NCBI GenBank assembly: GCA_046351095.1
Contig: JAXLZC010000001.1
Coordinates: 1,550,001-1,614,000, forward strand
DNA length: 64,000 nucleotides
Direction of reading: 5' to 3'
DNA from: BQWY01 sp046351095
Lineage (GTDB): Bacteria; Nitrospirota; Nitrospiria; Nitrospirales; Nitrospiraceae
The position numbers and the translations under genes were made by a program. Within the stretch, counting starts at the first letter, position 1. Every line of letters begins with the position of its first letter. The notes under the pieces are model-generated. The model saw only the letters and a program-made list of their open reading frames with translations, was not told where the DNA came from and did no database searches. Below are positions 8,107 through 17,380 of this stretch, piece after piece.

Positions 8107-11100
8107 CTACGCAGGTTGGAGGTCGCCCACCCGAACCGACACGACACTCGACACGCCGGGCTCCTGCATCGTTACGCCGAACAACGAGTCGGCGATCGAC
8201 ATCGTGCGCTTATTGTGCGTGATCACGATGAACTGGGCCGTGTGCGCCAGTTCGCGCAAGACGCCGGTGAACCGTCCGATATTTTCTTCGTCCAACGGCG
8301 CGTCGATTTCGTCGAGGATACAGAACGGCGTCGGCCGAATGAGGAAACTGGCGATCAACAGCGCCATCGCCGTCAGCGTCTTTTCGCCGCCCGACAACAT
8401 GGTGATGTTCTTCAGCCGTTTGCCCGGCGGCTGCGCCACGATATCGACACCGGGATCCGCACCGGCATCGGTTTCGCCCTCGGCATCGGCGGTCGGCTCG
8501 ACCATGATGAGTTCCGCGCGCCCACCCGGGAACACCTTTTGGAACACCTGGACGAATTTTTCCTGGAGCTGCGCAAAGGTCTCGTGGAACAGATCCTTCG
8601 TCGTGCGATTGATGCGTTGAATAATATCGCGCAACGATTTGATCGACGCCGTCAGGTCCTGCTCCTGGCTGGTGAGGAACCGATGCCGCTCTTCCAACTC
8701 GCGATGCTCGTCGATGGCGCTCAAGTTCACGCCGCCGATACGCGTCAGCCGGTCGCGGATCTTCTGGAGCCGAGCCTTCATCGCCGCGATCTCCTCGGCC
8801 GTGAGCGATTCCACCGGCGCCGGTTCGAGCACGATGGCCGGAGGCGCTTCCGCCGCGGCTTCAACGGCCCCTTCCACCTGGGCAACTGCTTCGCCTTCGG
8901 CAGCGGCTTGCGGAGTGGCCGCCACAGCCTGTCCGTCACCCATCGCCAAGTCGGTCTGTCCCTGCGCATCGTTCAGCAGTCGCTCGGCGGCCGCACGTTG
9001 CGCCAACGTCTGCGCCAGTTGCTCGGCATCCGGCCCGACGGCAATCCGGTACGTCCCGACTAACGTATTCGTGACCGTATCCAACTGCGCCTGCACCTGC
9101 GCCCGTCGGACTTCGACATCGAGACGGCGCTCGCGACTTTCAGTCGAGCGTCGGCGCACCGCCGTCAGTTCGTCTTCGATCGTACGAGCCGCCTCAAGCT
9201 GCGCATTGACCGCCTCTTGCAGTTCGGTCAGACCGGACTGCAGCGAATCCACTTCATGACCCAACTGTTGGCACGAGACATCGTGCCGCTCGCGCGCTTC
9301 GAGACTCGCTTGGATCGATTCGCTCACACCGGCCAACGTTTCGGCCAATTGCCCCAAACGACAGGTGCAGTCCTCGACCTGCGCCGACAGGCGGGACAAG
9401 GTCGTCACGGCATGCTCGCGTGACGAGCGGAGCGATCCCAATGTCAGCTTCGCCGCCGTCGCCGCCTCCTGCACCCCGGCGATGTCCTGCTCCATCGCCT
9501 GCTGCTGCTGATGCAGTTCTTGCAAGCGCGCTTCATGTTCGTCGCGCGCAGTCGCCGCACGCTGCTCGTTCTGTCGGCTCGTCTCTAGTTGTTCCGCAAG
9601 CGTCGCACGTTCGGATTCGATGCTCTGCGCTTCTGCCGCCAACCGCTCGGCGCGCGCCGCCAACTCGTTCAGATTGCGTTCGCTGCCGCCCTGATCCTTC
9701 GACAGGGCGAGCACCTTCATTTCGGCTTCGCGCAGTTGCGCGTCCAACTCGCGACGTCGCGCCTTCGCCTGCTCGCTCTGCTGCACCAACGTCTCGCGCG
9801 TCACGCGCGCGGTTTCGATCGCAGCCAGCAACTCCTCTCGGCGCACTTCCAAATGACGGACATCGCGGCGCCGCTGCAGCACGCCGCCCGAGGCGCTCGC
9901 TAACCCGCCGGTCATGATGCCGGCATGGTCGAGGACCTCCCCCGCCAGCGTCACCAACGTCGGCCCGGCATGGAGCGGCCAGCCGCCGTGCTCCCACAGC
10001 CGCACCGCTGCATCGACATCTTGCACAAACACCACATCGTGGAAGAGCGCAGACAACACCGCCGGCCGATGATCGTGGCCCTGCACCATCTCGACTGCAC
10101 GCCCTAGCACACCAGGTTGCCCAGCGATACTCGCCCACCAAGCGGGCGTTGTTTCGGCCTCGCGCAGTGCAGCGGCCGGCGCCATCTCCGCTGATAACTC
10201 CTGCTGCTCCGTGATCTGACCGAACGGTACAAATGTCGCGCGGCCCAACTCACGCTGCTTCAAAAACGACACGGCTTCGACGGCGCGGCGTGGATCGTCG
10301 ACGAACCAGGCGCGCACGCGCTCGCCCAACACACCTTCGACGGCGCGTTCGTAGCCATCCGGCACGACCAACCATTCCGCAATGGCGTCGCCGATGATCG
10401 CACAACTCCGAAGCGAGACGCCGTCCTCGTCGCCTTCACGACCGTACCCGGCTTCTTCCCGCACCACGGCCTGTAACGTACGCAAGCGCGATTCCGTCGC
10501 CGCCAACTGTTCCAAATCCCGCGCGCGCCGCTGTTCGAGCTGACTCAGAGTCTGACCTAACTCGTCGATCTCGGCCCCGGCCGCCTCGCTGTCCGTACGC
10601 CAGCCCTGGAGACGCGTTTCCAATTCGCCGCGATCGCGCAACAGGTCCGCGACGATCTGACGCAACGCCGCCTGCCGGTCGGCAATATCCTGTTGGTCGG
10701 TGGCCAGACGCGCTGCACGCGCCGCCGTTTCGTTCGTCCGCGTATCCAAGCGCGCCACGGCCGACGCATGTTCGCTCTGCGACGCGGCCGCCTGCATGAG
10801 CGCCTGCCGTGCCTGCTGCGCCTGCACCGCCACCTGTTCCTTGCCCGCCAGCCGTTCGCGCAATTCCGCGTTGCGTTCTTCGGCGACCGCCGCCTGTTCT
10901 TCCAACGAACCGTCGAGTTCGGCGACACGCTCGCGCAACGTTTCGATTTCGTGCTGCGCCCGATCGTGTTGTTCTTTATAGAGCGCGGAATCGGCCAGCG
11001 CCTGCGCCTGCTGCTGCTCGAACATCGTCGCGCGATTACGCTCCATGTCGATCTGGGCGAGGGCCTGCGCCCGTTGCCCCTCGACGGTGGCCAGCGCCTG

Positions 11101-11988
11101 TCGGCGTGCCGCGACGACGTCCTGCTGCTGTTGCGTCTGAAGCCGGAGCTCCTGCTGCGCGGCTTGGAGGCGCGCGTCTTCCGCCGTCACTTCCGCATCC
11201 AGCGTATCGAGCGACAACACGTCCGCCGCGATCTCCTCGGACGAAGCGGCGAGACGGCGATAGTCATCGGCCAGCAACCGAATTTCGAGCGCGCGCCCTT
11301 CGCGCTGCAAGGCGTCGTAGGTCCGCGCCTGCTGCGCCTGGCGCTCGAGCCAGCTCAATTGTTTGGTGACTTCGCCGATCACGTCGCGCAACCGCACCAA
11401 ATTCTGCTGCGTGGATTCGAGCTTCCGCAGCGCCTCGGCCTTTTGTTTTTTGTAGTGGACGATGCCGGCGGTCTCTTCGATCAATTCGCGCCGCGCCTGC
11501 GGGCTGGCGTTCAAAATATGATCGAGTTGCCCTTGCGCGATGATCGTATGGCCCTTCGTGCCGGCGCGCGTTTCGAGCATGACGCTGCGCACGTCTTTCA
11601 GACGGCATTGGGTCTTGTTGATGAGATATTCGCTGTCGCCGTTCCGGAACAGCCGGCGCGTGATCATGATGTCGGAGTAGTCGCGCAAGGCTTCGGCCAA
11701 GTCGCCGATGCCTTGCAGGTCGCCCGGCTGCAATCCCCCGATGACGAGCGACACTTCCGCCATCCCCATCGGCTTCCGCACCTGTGTGCCGTTGAAGATG
11801 ACGTCTTCCATCCGCTCGCTGCGGAGCGTCTTCGTACTCTGTTCGCCGAGTACCCAGAGAATCGCGTCGACCACGTTACTTTTGCCGCTGCCGTTCGGGC
11901 CGACCACCGCGGTGATGCCGCGGGGAAATTCAATCTTGGCCTCGACGAAGGACTTAAAGCCGATCGATTCCAGCGATTTCAGGTACAT
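8107..11988 (-). CDS. smc: Chromosome segregation protein SMC
   Basis: 1293 residues. The N-terminal ATPase half has Walker A GPNGSGKSN (residues about 32-40). Long coiled coils flank a hinge domain (centred near residue 560), and the C-terminal half has LSGGEKTLTAMALL and Walker B CILDEIDAPLD. SMC organises and segregates the chromosome with ScpA/ScpB, neither of which is nearby. The start at 11988 (MYLKSLESIGFKSF) has AGGAG 6 bases upstream. Before the C-terminal ATPase half an Ala/Glu/Pro-rich stretch (about 8800-8955) interrupts the coiled coil, and another acidic insert precedes LSGGEK. The stop lies about 180 bases before shc. Confidence 0.95.
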   Translation of the reverse strand: MYLKSLESIGFKSFVEAKIEFPRGITAVVGPNGSGKSNVVDAILWVLGEQSTKTLRSERMEDVIFNGTQVRKPMGMAEVSLVIGGLQPGDLQGIGDLAEALRDYSDIMITRRLFRNGDSEYLINKTQCRLKDVRSVMLETRAGTKGHTIIAQGQLDHILNASPQARRELIEETAGIVHYKKQKAEALRKLESTQQNLVRLRDVIGEVTKQLSWLERQAQQARTYDALQREGRALEIRLLADDYRRLAASSEEIAADVLSLDTLDAEVTAEDARLQAAQQELRLQTQQQQDVVAARRQALATVEGQRAQALAQIDMERNRATMFEQQQAQALADSALYKEQHDRAQHEIETLRERVAELDGSLEEQAAVAEERNAELRERLAGKEQVAVQAQQARQALMQAAASQSEHASAVARLDTRTNETAARAARLATDQQDIADRQAALRQIVADLLRDRGELETRLQGWRTDSEAAGAEIDELGQTLSQLEQRRARDLEQLAATESRLRTLQAVVREEAGYGREGDEDGVSLRSCAIIGDAIAEWLVVPDGYERAVEGVLGERVRAWFVDDPRRAVEAVSFLKQRELGRATFVPFGQITEQQELSAEMAPAAALREAETTPAWWASIAGQPGVLGRAVEMVQGHDHRPAVLSALFHDVVFVQDVDAAVRLWEHGGWPLHAGPTLVTLAGEVLDHAGIMTGGLASASGGVLQRRRDVRHLEVRREELLAAIETARVTRETLVQQSEQAKARRRELDAQLREAEMKVLALSKDQGGSERNLNELAARAERLAAEAQSIESERATLAEQLETSRQNEQRAATARDEHEARLQELHQQQQAMEQDIAGVQEAATAAKLTLGSLRSSREHAVTTLSRLSAQVEDCTCRLGQLAETLAGVSESIQASLEARERHDVSCQQLGHEVDSLQSGLTELQEAVNAQLEAARTIEDELTAVRRRSTESRERRLDVEVRRAQVQAQLDTVTNTLVGTYRIAVGPDAEQLAQTLAQRAAAERLLNDAQGQTDLAMGDGQAVAATPQAAAEGEAVAQVEGAVEAAAEAPPAIVLEPAPVESLTAEEIAAMKARLQKIRDRLTRIGGVNLSAIDEHRELEERHRFLTSQEQDLTASIKSLRDIIQRINRTTKDLFHETFAQLQEKFVQVFQKVFPGGRAELIMVEPTADAEGETDAGADPGVDIVAQPPGKRLKNITMLSGGEKTLTAMALLIASFLIRPTPFCILDEIDAPLDEENIGRFTGVLRELAHTAQFIVITHNKRTMSIADSLFGVTMQEPGVSSVVSVRVGDLQPA

Positions 11989-12070
11989 GCCGCTCCTGTA
12001 ACGTAGGAAGAATGAATGGTGACTGGGTGCGGGAAGGGCATCGAGTGCGCGTGCGATCCGTACCCGGCGC

Positions 12071-12099
12071 CTTGTAGCACAGCAGCCGAGCGAAATCAA
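12071..12099 (-). promoter_or_regulatory. Predicted promoter of smc
   Basis: Minus-strand TTGATT (12099-12094), 17-base spacer, TACAAG (12076-12071). The predicted start near 12064 leaves a leader of about 75 bases with an AGGAG site. Confidence 0.45.
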
Positions 12100-12170
12100 A
12101 AACGATCTACCGTATACAGGGCTGGATAGGGACGAGAGGCCCTAGATGTAGTGGAGAACGTGTCTCTACG

Positions 12171-12214
12171 AAATAAAACGCGGCGAGGGGAACCGACTGG
12201 TTCCGCTCGCCGCG
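12171..12214 (-). terminator. Intrinsic terminator after ispH
   Basis: A 16-pair stem with one mismatch (arms 12179-12194 and 12199-12214, loop GACT) is followed on the minus strand by CGTTTTATTT. It begins 22 bases past the ispH stop and separates ispH from smc. Confidence 0.85.
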
Positions 12215-12235
12215 TGTGGGTCGTTAGCTGGTTGC

Positions 12236-13192
12236 TTACTGTCCGGCGGTGCGGGCACCGACCGGCTCGATGTTCACCAACTCCTTCGGCAGTTGGAACT
12301 CCACGTCCTCTTCGATAACGGTCAGGTCTTCCACCTCAGCGTGGCTGTGGCGCTTGAGGTACTCCACCACCTCGGTCACCAAGACTTCCGGCGCGGAGGC
12401 GCCGGCGGCGATACCGACGGCCTTGATCCCGACCAACCACGAAGGGTCGATGTCCTGCCACGAGTCGATCAAAAACGACTTGATGCCGCAATCCTCGCCC
12501 AACTCGCGGAGGCGGTTGGAGTTCGAGCTGTTCGGCGACCCGATCACCAAGATCAAGTCGACCAGCTTCGACAGGGCTTTCACCGCATTCTGCCGATTCT
12601 GGGTCGCGTAACAAATGTCTTCCTGGTGCGGGCCTTTGATGCCGGGGAACCGGCGATTGAGCGCGGCCACAATGTCGCGACACTCGTCGACACTCAGCGT
12701 GGTCTGCGTGACGTACGACAAATTGACCGTGTTGCCGACCTGCAATTTGTCCACATCGCCGACCGACGAGACCAGGTGGAATTTATCCGGCACCTGCCCG
12801 AGCGTCCCGATCACTTCCGGGTGGCCTGCATGGCCGATCAGGATCAATTCGTAGCCCTGGTTGTAGTCGCGATTCACTTCGTTGTGGACCTTGATCACCA
12901 ACGGACAGGTCGCGTCGATGACCTTCAGCCCGCGCCGCGTGGCTTCCTGCCAGACGGACTTGGCCACCCCGTGCGCGCTGAAAATCACGATGGCGTCGTC
13001 CGGCACTTCGTTCAGCTCTTCCACGAACACGGCGCCCTTCTGGCGTAACGAGTTCACGACGTGGCGGCTATGGACGATCTCGTGCCGCACATAAATCGGC
13101 GCGCCGTATTTTTTGAGCGACAGGTCGACGATGTCGATTGCGCGATCCACTCCCGCGCAAAACCCGCGCGGATTCGCCAAATATATTTTCAT
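12236..13192 (-). CDS. ispH: 4-hydroxy-3-methylbut-2-enyl diphosphate reductase
   Basis: 318 residues, IspH/LytB. It catalyses the last step of the MEP pathway, making IPP and DMAPP. The three cysteines that hold the iron-sulfur cluster are present: Cys12 (NPRGFCAGVDRA), Cys96 (DATCPLV) and Cys194 (EDICYATQNRQ). The family motifs SAHGV (residues 72-76) and SPNSSNSNRL are also clear. Its own promoter and a strong terminator make it a single-gene unit. It supplies the C5 units for squalene and so for the hopanoid genes about 4 kb away, though it is not in their operon. Confidence 0.96.
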   Translation of the reverse strand: MKIYLANPRGFCAGVDRAIDIVDLSLKKYGAPIYVRHEIVHSRHVVNSLRQKGAVFVEELNEVPDDAIVIFSAHGVAKSVWQEATRRGLKVIDATCPLVIKVHNEVNRDYNQGYELILIGHAGHPEVIGTLGQVPDKFHLVSSVGDVDKLQVGNTVNLSYVTQTTLSVDECRDIVAALNRRFPGIKGPHQEDICYATQNRQNAVKALSKLVDLILVIGSPNSSNSNRLRELGEDCGIKSFLIDSWQDIDPSWLVGIKAVGIAAGASAPEVLVTEVVEYLKRHSHAEVEDLTVIEEDVEFQLPKELVNIEPVGARTAGQ

Positions 13193-13253
13193 GGAATCTC
13201 CCGTGACGAGGTCAGCCCCGCGCGCCGGCGGCGCAGGTCCATCGAATTTTCGA

Positions 13254-13283
13254 ACCTTACGCCACTGTTTGTAATGAGGTCAA
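13254..13283 (-). promoter_or_regulatory. Predicted promoter of ispH
   Basis: Minus-strand TTGACC (13283-13278), 18-base spacer, TAAGGT (13259-13254). It is divergent from the phoB promoter. Confidence 0.5.
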
Positions 13284-13333
13284 CAGGAGAGCCCTCTCGC
13301 CGCACGGCGTTCAACACGGCTACGCCCCCTGCC

Positions 13334-13363
13334 TTGACAGCCCTAGAGGCCACTTCGTAGGCT
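13334..13363 (+). promoter_or_regulatory. Predicted promoter of phoB, leaderless geometry
   Basis: TTGACA (13334-13339), 18-base spacer, TAGGCT (13358-13363), then 8 bases to the phoB ATG. Transcription would begin at or next to the start codon, and no ribosome binding site is present. Confidence 0.65.
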
Positions 13364-13371
13364 GCAGCCCC

Positions 13372-14079
13372 ATGAGCACCTCGAATAAGAAGGTCCTGAT
13401 CGTCGAAGACGACAAGGACATCCGCCAACTCGTAAAGCTGTATTTAGACCGGGAAGGGTATCGCACGCTGCAAGCGGCCTCGGGCGCCGATGCGCTCCGC
13501 ACGATTGCGTCGGACAAGCCGGACCTCGTCGTGCTGGACCTCATGTTGCCGGAGATCGACGGCATCGAAGTCTGCAAGCGCCTCCGCAACGCGCCGGAGA
13601 CCGCGACTCTGCCCATCATCATGTTGACGGCCAAAGCCGAAGAGGCCGATACGGTCGTGGGGCTCGAACTGGGTGCCGACGACTACGTCACGAAACCCTT
13701 CAGCCCCAAGTCGTTGACGGCTCGGGTTAAAGCACTGCTCCGCCGCGTCGATCGCCAACAACAGCCCTCGGCGCGCAGTTATACCTACGGCGACATCAAA
13801 CTCGATCTAGATCGGCATGAAGTGCGTGTCGACGGCGAAGAAGTCGGCCTCACGGCGAAAGAGTTCGGCCTGTTGGAGCATCTGCTCCGCAACCTCGGCC
13901 GCGTGCTCACCCGCGACGTGTTGCTCAACGCCGTCTGGGGCTACGACTACTACGGCACCACACGGACCGTGGACGTCCATGTGCGACGCCTCAAGCAAAA
14001 GATTCCCGCACTCAACGACGCCATCGTCTCGGTAAAGTCGCTTGGCTACAAACTGAAGGATTTTCACGCCTCGGCATGA
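13372..14079 (+). CDS. phoB: PhoB-type response regulator
   Basis: 235 residues: a receiver domain (about 7-120) with acidic pocket VEDD, phospho-acceptor Asp56 (LVVLDLMLP) and the conserved Lys in YVTKPFSP, then an OmpR/PhoB winged-helix DNA-binding domain (about 138-232). It overlaps the histidine kinase gene by 4 bases (ATGA). Assignment to phosphate control rests on the family, on the kinase type, and on the Pho-box-like repeat in front of the nearby DUF47-pit operon; an OmpR-family regulator of another signal is possible. A promoter 8 bases upstream and the lack of a ribosome binding site suggest a leaderless mRNA. Confidence 0.85.
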   Translation: MSTSNKKVLIVEDDKDIRQLVKLYLDREGYRTLQAASGADALRTIASDKPDLVVLDLMLPEIDGIEVCKRLRNAPETATLPIIMLTAKAEEADTVVGLELGADDYVTKPFSPKSLTARVKALLRRVDRQQQPSARSYTYGDIKLDLDRHEVRVDGEEVGLTAKEFGLLEHLLRNLGRVLTRDVLLNAVWGYDYYGTTRTVDVHVRRLKQKIPALNDAIVSVKSLGYKLKDFHASA

Positions 14080-15554
14080 ACCTCACGCTCCGCGCGAAGG
14101 TCGCCTTCGGCATGGTCGTGTCGATCGGCGTCGCTCTCCTGCTGGCCGGCTGGTTCATCCTTCACGTCCTCTCGCGCCTCTCGCTCGACACCACCCCAAC
14201 CTCGGTCAATTTTATCCGCACGGAAATCGGCGTCGCACTCGTCGCTGCGTTTCTGCTCGCAGCGCTGTTGAGTTGGGGTATCGCCCGCTCGTTGACGCGC
14301 CCTTTGGCCGAGATGACGGCGCTCGCGCAGCAGCTCACACGCGGCGGACTCGGCCACCGCATCACCGCCTCCTCCGGCGACGAAGTCGGCCAGTTGGCCG
14401 GCGTGTTGAACCAAATCACCGACCAGTTGCAGACAAAGATTCACGAAGTCTCCGAAGACCGCGCGCAACTGCTCGCGATGTTGACCGCGATGGCCGAAGG
14501 CGTGATGGTACTGGACCCCGACGGCCGGGTGCTACAGATCAACCCGGCGCTCGAACGGATGTTCGCGCTCCACGCGCAGCCAAGCCGCAACCGCCGCTAT
14601 ACGGAATTGATCCGCCATGAAGCACTCACGACCGTGATCGAAGGTGTGCTGGCCTCCCGCACGAGCACACAAACGGAAATTCAGGTGCCGCCCGGCCCAC
14701 GCACGCTGCGCGTCGAAGCGTCGGTTGCCGGAGGCAGCCGCCCGCAAGAAGCCTGCGCTGTCCTCGTCGTGCACGACATGACCGACATTCGCCGCCTCGA
14801 ATCGGTTCGTAAGGACTTCGTCGCGAACGTGTCGCACGAACTCCGGACACCGCTGACGTCGATCCGCGGCTATGTCGAAGCGTTACAAGACGGGGGCAAA
14901 GACGATCCCGAGATGACGAATCAGTTTCTCGGCATCATCGCAACGCAGGGCGAGCGGTTGAATTTGATTTTGGACGACCTGTTGCAGCTCTCGCGGATCG
15001 AATCGGGACAGATGACGTTTCGGCGCGACCCTGTCGATGTGCGTACGGTCCTGGCGCGGTCGGTGGCGATCGTGCAACCGCTAGCCGACAAAAAGCAGCA
15101 TCGACTCGTGATGCGCACCTGCGAGACGTTGCCGCTTATCCTTGGCGACGAAGACCGCCTGGTCCAGGTCGTCACCAATTTGCTCGACAATGCAATCAAA
15201 TACACGCCGGACGGTGGGACAGTGTCGGCCGAGGTGCTGCTCTCGGCGGGCCATGCTCGGGCGCCGGTGACACCGGGAAGCGCCCCACGCCCCCACAGCG
15301 GCGATAGCGCCGGCTCAGCCGAGGCGGTCGATATCGTCGTGACGGATACCGGCTTCGGAATTCCTGAAGCGGACCGCCCGCGTGTCTTTGAACGATTTTA
15401 TCGCGTGGATAAGGCGCGCTCGCGAGAACTCGGCGGAACCGGCCTCGGCCTCGCCATCGTCAAACATTTGGTCGAACAACACGGCGGACAAGTCTGGGTA
15501 GAAGGGAACCAACCGAAAGGCAGCCGGTTTATTGTGCGGATCCCGAAAGCTTAA
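14076..15554 (+). CDS. phoR: PhoR-type membrane sensor histidine kinase
   Basis: 492 residues. Two membrane helices (about 9-31 and 50-72) leave only a very short loop outside, as in PhoR proteins that do not bind a ligand themselves. Then come a HAMP domain (about 70-125), a PAS domain (about 130-240), the dimerisation/phospho-acceptor region with His254 in NVSHELRTPL, and a HATPase domain with N, G1 (VTDTGFGIP) and G2 (GGTGLGLAI) boxes. A Pro/Ser/Gly-rich insert (near 15255-15320) lies inside the ATPase domain. It is coupled to phoB by a 4-base overlap and is convergent with the pit gene. Confidence 0.85.
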   Translation: MNLTLRAKVAFGMVVSIGVALLLAGWFILHVLSRLSLDTTPTSVNFIRTEIGVALVAAFLLAALLSWGIARSLTRPLAEMTALAQQLTRGGLGHRITASSGDEVGQLAGVLNQITDQLQTKIHEVSEDRAQLLAMLTAMAEGVMVLDPDGRVLQINPALERMFALHAQPSRNRRYTELIRHEALTTVIEGVLASRTSTQTEIQVPPGPRTLRVEASVAGGSRPQEACAVLVVHDMTDIRRLESVRKDFVANVSHELRTPLTSIRGYVEALQDGGKDDPEMTNQFLGIIATQGERLNLILDDLLQLSRIESGQMTFRRDPVDVRTVLARSVAIVQPLADKKQHRLVMRTCETLPLILGDEDRLVQVVTNLLDNAIKYTPDGGTVSAEVLLSAGHARAPVTPGSAPRPHSGDSAGSAEAVDIVVTDTGFGIPEADRPRVFERFYRVDKARSRELGGTGLGLAIVKHLVEQHGGQVWVEGNQPKGSRFIVRIPKA

Positions 15555-15596
15555 AGCGATGCGAACGAGGCGGAAATCTGTGGACGGCGGGCAGCG

Positions 15597-16601
15597 TTAC
15601 GAGATCAAGCGGGCTAACAACAGATAGATCAGCGAGGCAAACAACGCCGCGCCCGGCAGCGTACAGATCCACGCAAAAATAATCTTCGCCGTCACGCCCC
15701 ATCGCACTGCGGACAACCGTTTCACCGCGCCCACACCCATGACGGTCGTCGTGATCGTATGCGTCGTGCTGACCGGCAACCCGTAATGTGCGGTGGCCAG
15801 CAACACCATCGCGGCGCCTGTTTCGGCGGCGAAGCCGTGCACCGGCTCCAACTTCACGATCCGCATCCCTAACGTCCGCACGATCCGCCACCCACCCGCG
15901 GCCGTTCCCAACCCCATAGCCATCGCACAACTGGCGATGACCCAATTGGGCACTTCCGCATTCGGGATCGCACCGTTCGCTACCAAAGCCAGCGTGATGA
16001 TGCCCATGGCTTTTTGTGCGTCGTTCGCGCCGTGGCTGAATGCCATGAACGAGGCTGAGAGGATCTGTAACCGACGAAATAATTTTGTTGCCCAGCCGCG
16101 GGACACGCGAAAAAACGTCCAGCTGATGATGACCATCAGCGTGAGGCCGATGCCGAATCCAAAAATCGGCGACAAGACCATCGCCTCCAACACTTTTCGC
16201 AAGCCCGCGAACTTCACGACGTCCCAGCCGCCGTGCGTCACGGCCGATCCGACGAGCCCGCCGATCAAGGCATGCGACGAACTCGTCGGCAAGCCCAACA
16301 GCAGCGTGATCAGATTCCACACGATCGCGCCGGCGAGCGCGCTGGCCACCACCGCCTGCGTGACCGCCGTCGGCTCGACCAGGCCGGACCCGACCGTCTT
16401 CGCGACCGCGGTGGACATGTAGGCCCCGAGAATATTCAAAATAGCGGCGGCGGCGACCGCCACGATCGGGCTGACCGCGCGCGTCGACACAACCGTGGCG
16501 ATGGCGTTCGCGCTGTCATGCCAGCCGTTCGAAAAATCGAACAGCAACGCCAAGACCACAACAAGCAACAGCGCGCCGGTGAGTTCGGGAATTCCAAACA
16601 T
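15597..16601 (-). CDS. pit: PiT-family inorganic phosphate transporter
   Basis: 334 residues with about ten membrane helices. The duplicated PiT signatures are present: FDFSNGWHDSANAIATVV near the N-terminus and FSHGANDAQKAMG near the middle. PiT proteins are cation-coupled, lower-affinity phosphate (or metal-phosphate) importers. The gene follows the DUF47 gene by 47 bases in the usual DUF47-pit order. The Pho-box-like element upstream of the pair and the phoB-phoR genes next door suggest control by phosphate supply. Confidence 0.92.
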   Translation of the reverse strand: MFGIPELTGALLLVVVLALLFDFSNGWHDSANAIATVVSTRAVSPIVAVAAAAILNILGAYMSTAVAKTVGSGLVEPTAVTQAVVASALAGAIVWNLITLLLGLPTSSSHALIGGLVGSAVTHGGWDVVKFAGLRKVLEAMVLSPIFGFGIGLTLMVIISWTFFRVSRGWATKLFRRLQILSASFMAFSHGANDAQKAMGIITLALVANGAIPNAEVPNWVIASCAMAMGLGTAAGGWRIVRTLGMRIVKLEPVHGFAAETGAAMVLLATAHYGLPVSTTHTITTTVMGVGAVKRLSAVRWGVTAKIIFAWICTLPGAALFASLIYLLLARLIS

Positions 16602-16648
16602 GGATCAGTGCGACCGTTCGCAGAACGGGTGAGGGAAACGCGCGGCCA

Positions 16649-17272
16649 TCAGTTGTGCTTCAGGACGATGCGTTCAAGAATGTTGGTGACGTCTTCGCAG
16701 CGGTCGGCGCCGTTTTCGAAGTCCTGGTAGATTTCCTTCCACTTGATCACGACGATCGGGTCGGATTCTTTTTCAAACAACATCGACAGCGCGTCACGCG
16801 AGATTCGATCTGCTTCGTTCTCCAGCGTGTTGACCTTCAGGCTGCATTGCCGAATCTGTTCGTTGTTTTTGCCGAGCAGATCGACGCCCGCCGCCAGCGC
16901 CACACTGGCTTCGTAGAGAATATCCGCCAGACGCACCGCCATCGGCGTCGGTTTCGGCACTTTGTAGATGACGAAACAATCGGCGATCTCTTCGATCACA
17001 TCCAAAATATCGTCGAGCGCACTCGCGAGATCGTGAATGTCTTCGCGGTCGATCGGCGTAATAAACGTTTGATTCAAGCGCCGCGCGATTTCATGGGTGA
17101 TTTCGTCGCCCACATGCTCGGCGTCCTTGATCCGCTTCGCCTGCCCGACCGGATCGTGGAAATTCTCCATCATCTCCTTCAGCAGGCGACTCCCCTCGAT
17201 CACATTGTGGGCCGCTTTGCGAAAGAGTTCGAAAAAGACCTCATCGCGCGGAAGCAGACTGAGCATGGACAA
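16649..17272 (-). CDS. DUF47/PhoU-like phosphate transport accessory protein
   Basis: 207 residues, all helical, DUF47 (Pit accessory) family. Typical stretches are FFELFRKAAHNVIEGSRLL near the start and DREDIHDLASALDDILDVIE in the middle. DUF47 proteins resemble PhoU and are commonly encoded directly before pit; they are thought to regulate the transporter. It is the first gene of the pair, preceded by the Pho-box-like repeat. No clear Shine-Dalgarno precedes the ATG at 17272 beyond GGAGATTGTCC. Confidence 0.9.
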   Translation of the reverse strand: MSMLSLLPRDEVFFELFRKAAHNVIEGSRLLKEMMENFHDPVGQAKRIKDAEHVGDEITHEIARRLNQTFITPIDREDIHDLASALDDILDVIEEIADCFVIYKVPKPTPMAVRLADILYEASVALAAGVDLLGKNNEQIRQCSLKVNTLENEADRISRDALSMLFEKESDPIVVIKWKEIYQDFENGADRCEDVTNILERIVLKHN

Positions 17273-17336
17273 TCTCCGTGGTAATCACCGTGCGCCGTGG
17301 AACCCCCCGCACGGACGCACTGTGTCTCATGAACAG

Positions 17337-17365
17337 GTTACAACGGTGTTACGGATGTGTGACAA
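17337..17365 (-). promoter_or_regulatory. Pho-box-like triple direct repeat before DUF47-pit
   Basis: On the minus strand three 7-base units sit exactly 11 bases apart: TTGTCAC (17365-17359), CCGTAAC (17354-17348) and TTGTAAC (17343-17337). The 7+4 period is that of PhoB sites (CTGTCAT repeats). A weak -10 (CACAGT) lies 12 bases after the last repeat, the spacing seen when PhoB replaces a -35 box. Confidence 0.6.
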
Positions 17366-17380
17366 GGTCGGCGGGACCGA

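Noticed and set aside
10693..12006. Long plus-strand open frame (437 codons) opposite smc
   Set aside because: It is the mirror of the GC-rich smc coding strand; Arg/Leu/His-rich with no motif, while the minus strand is plainly SMC.
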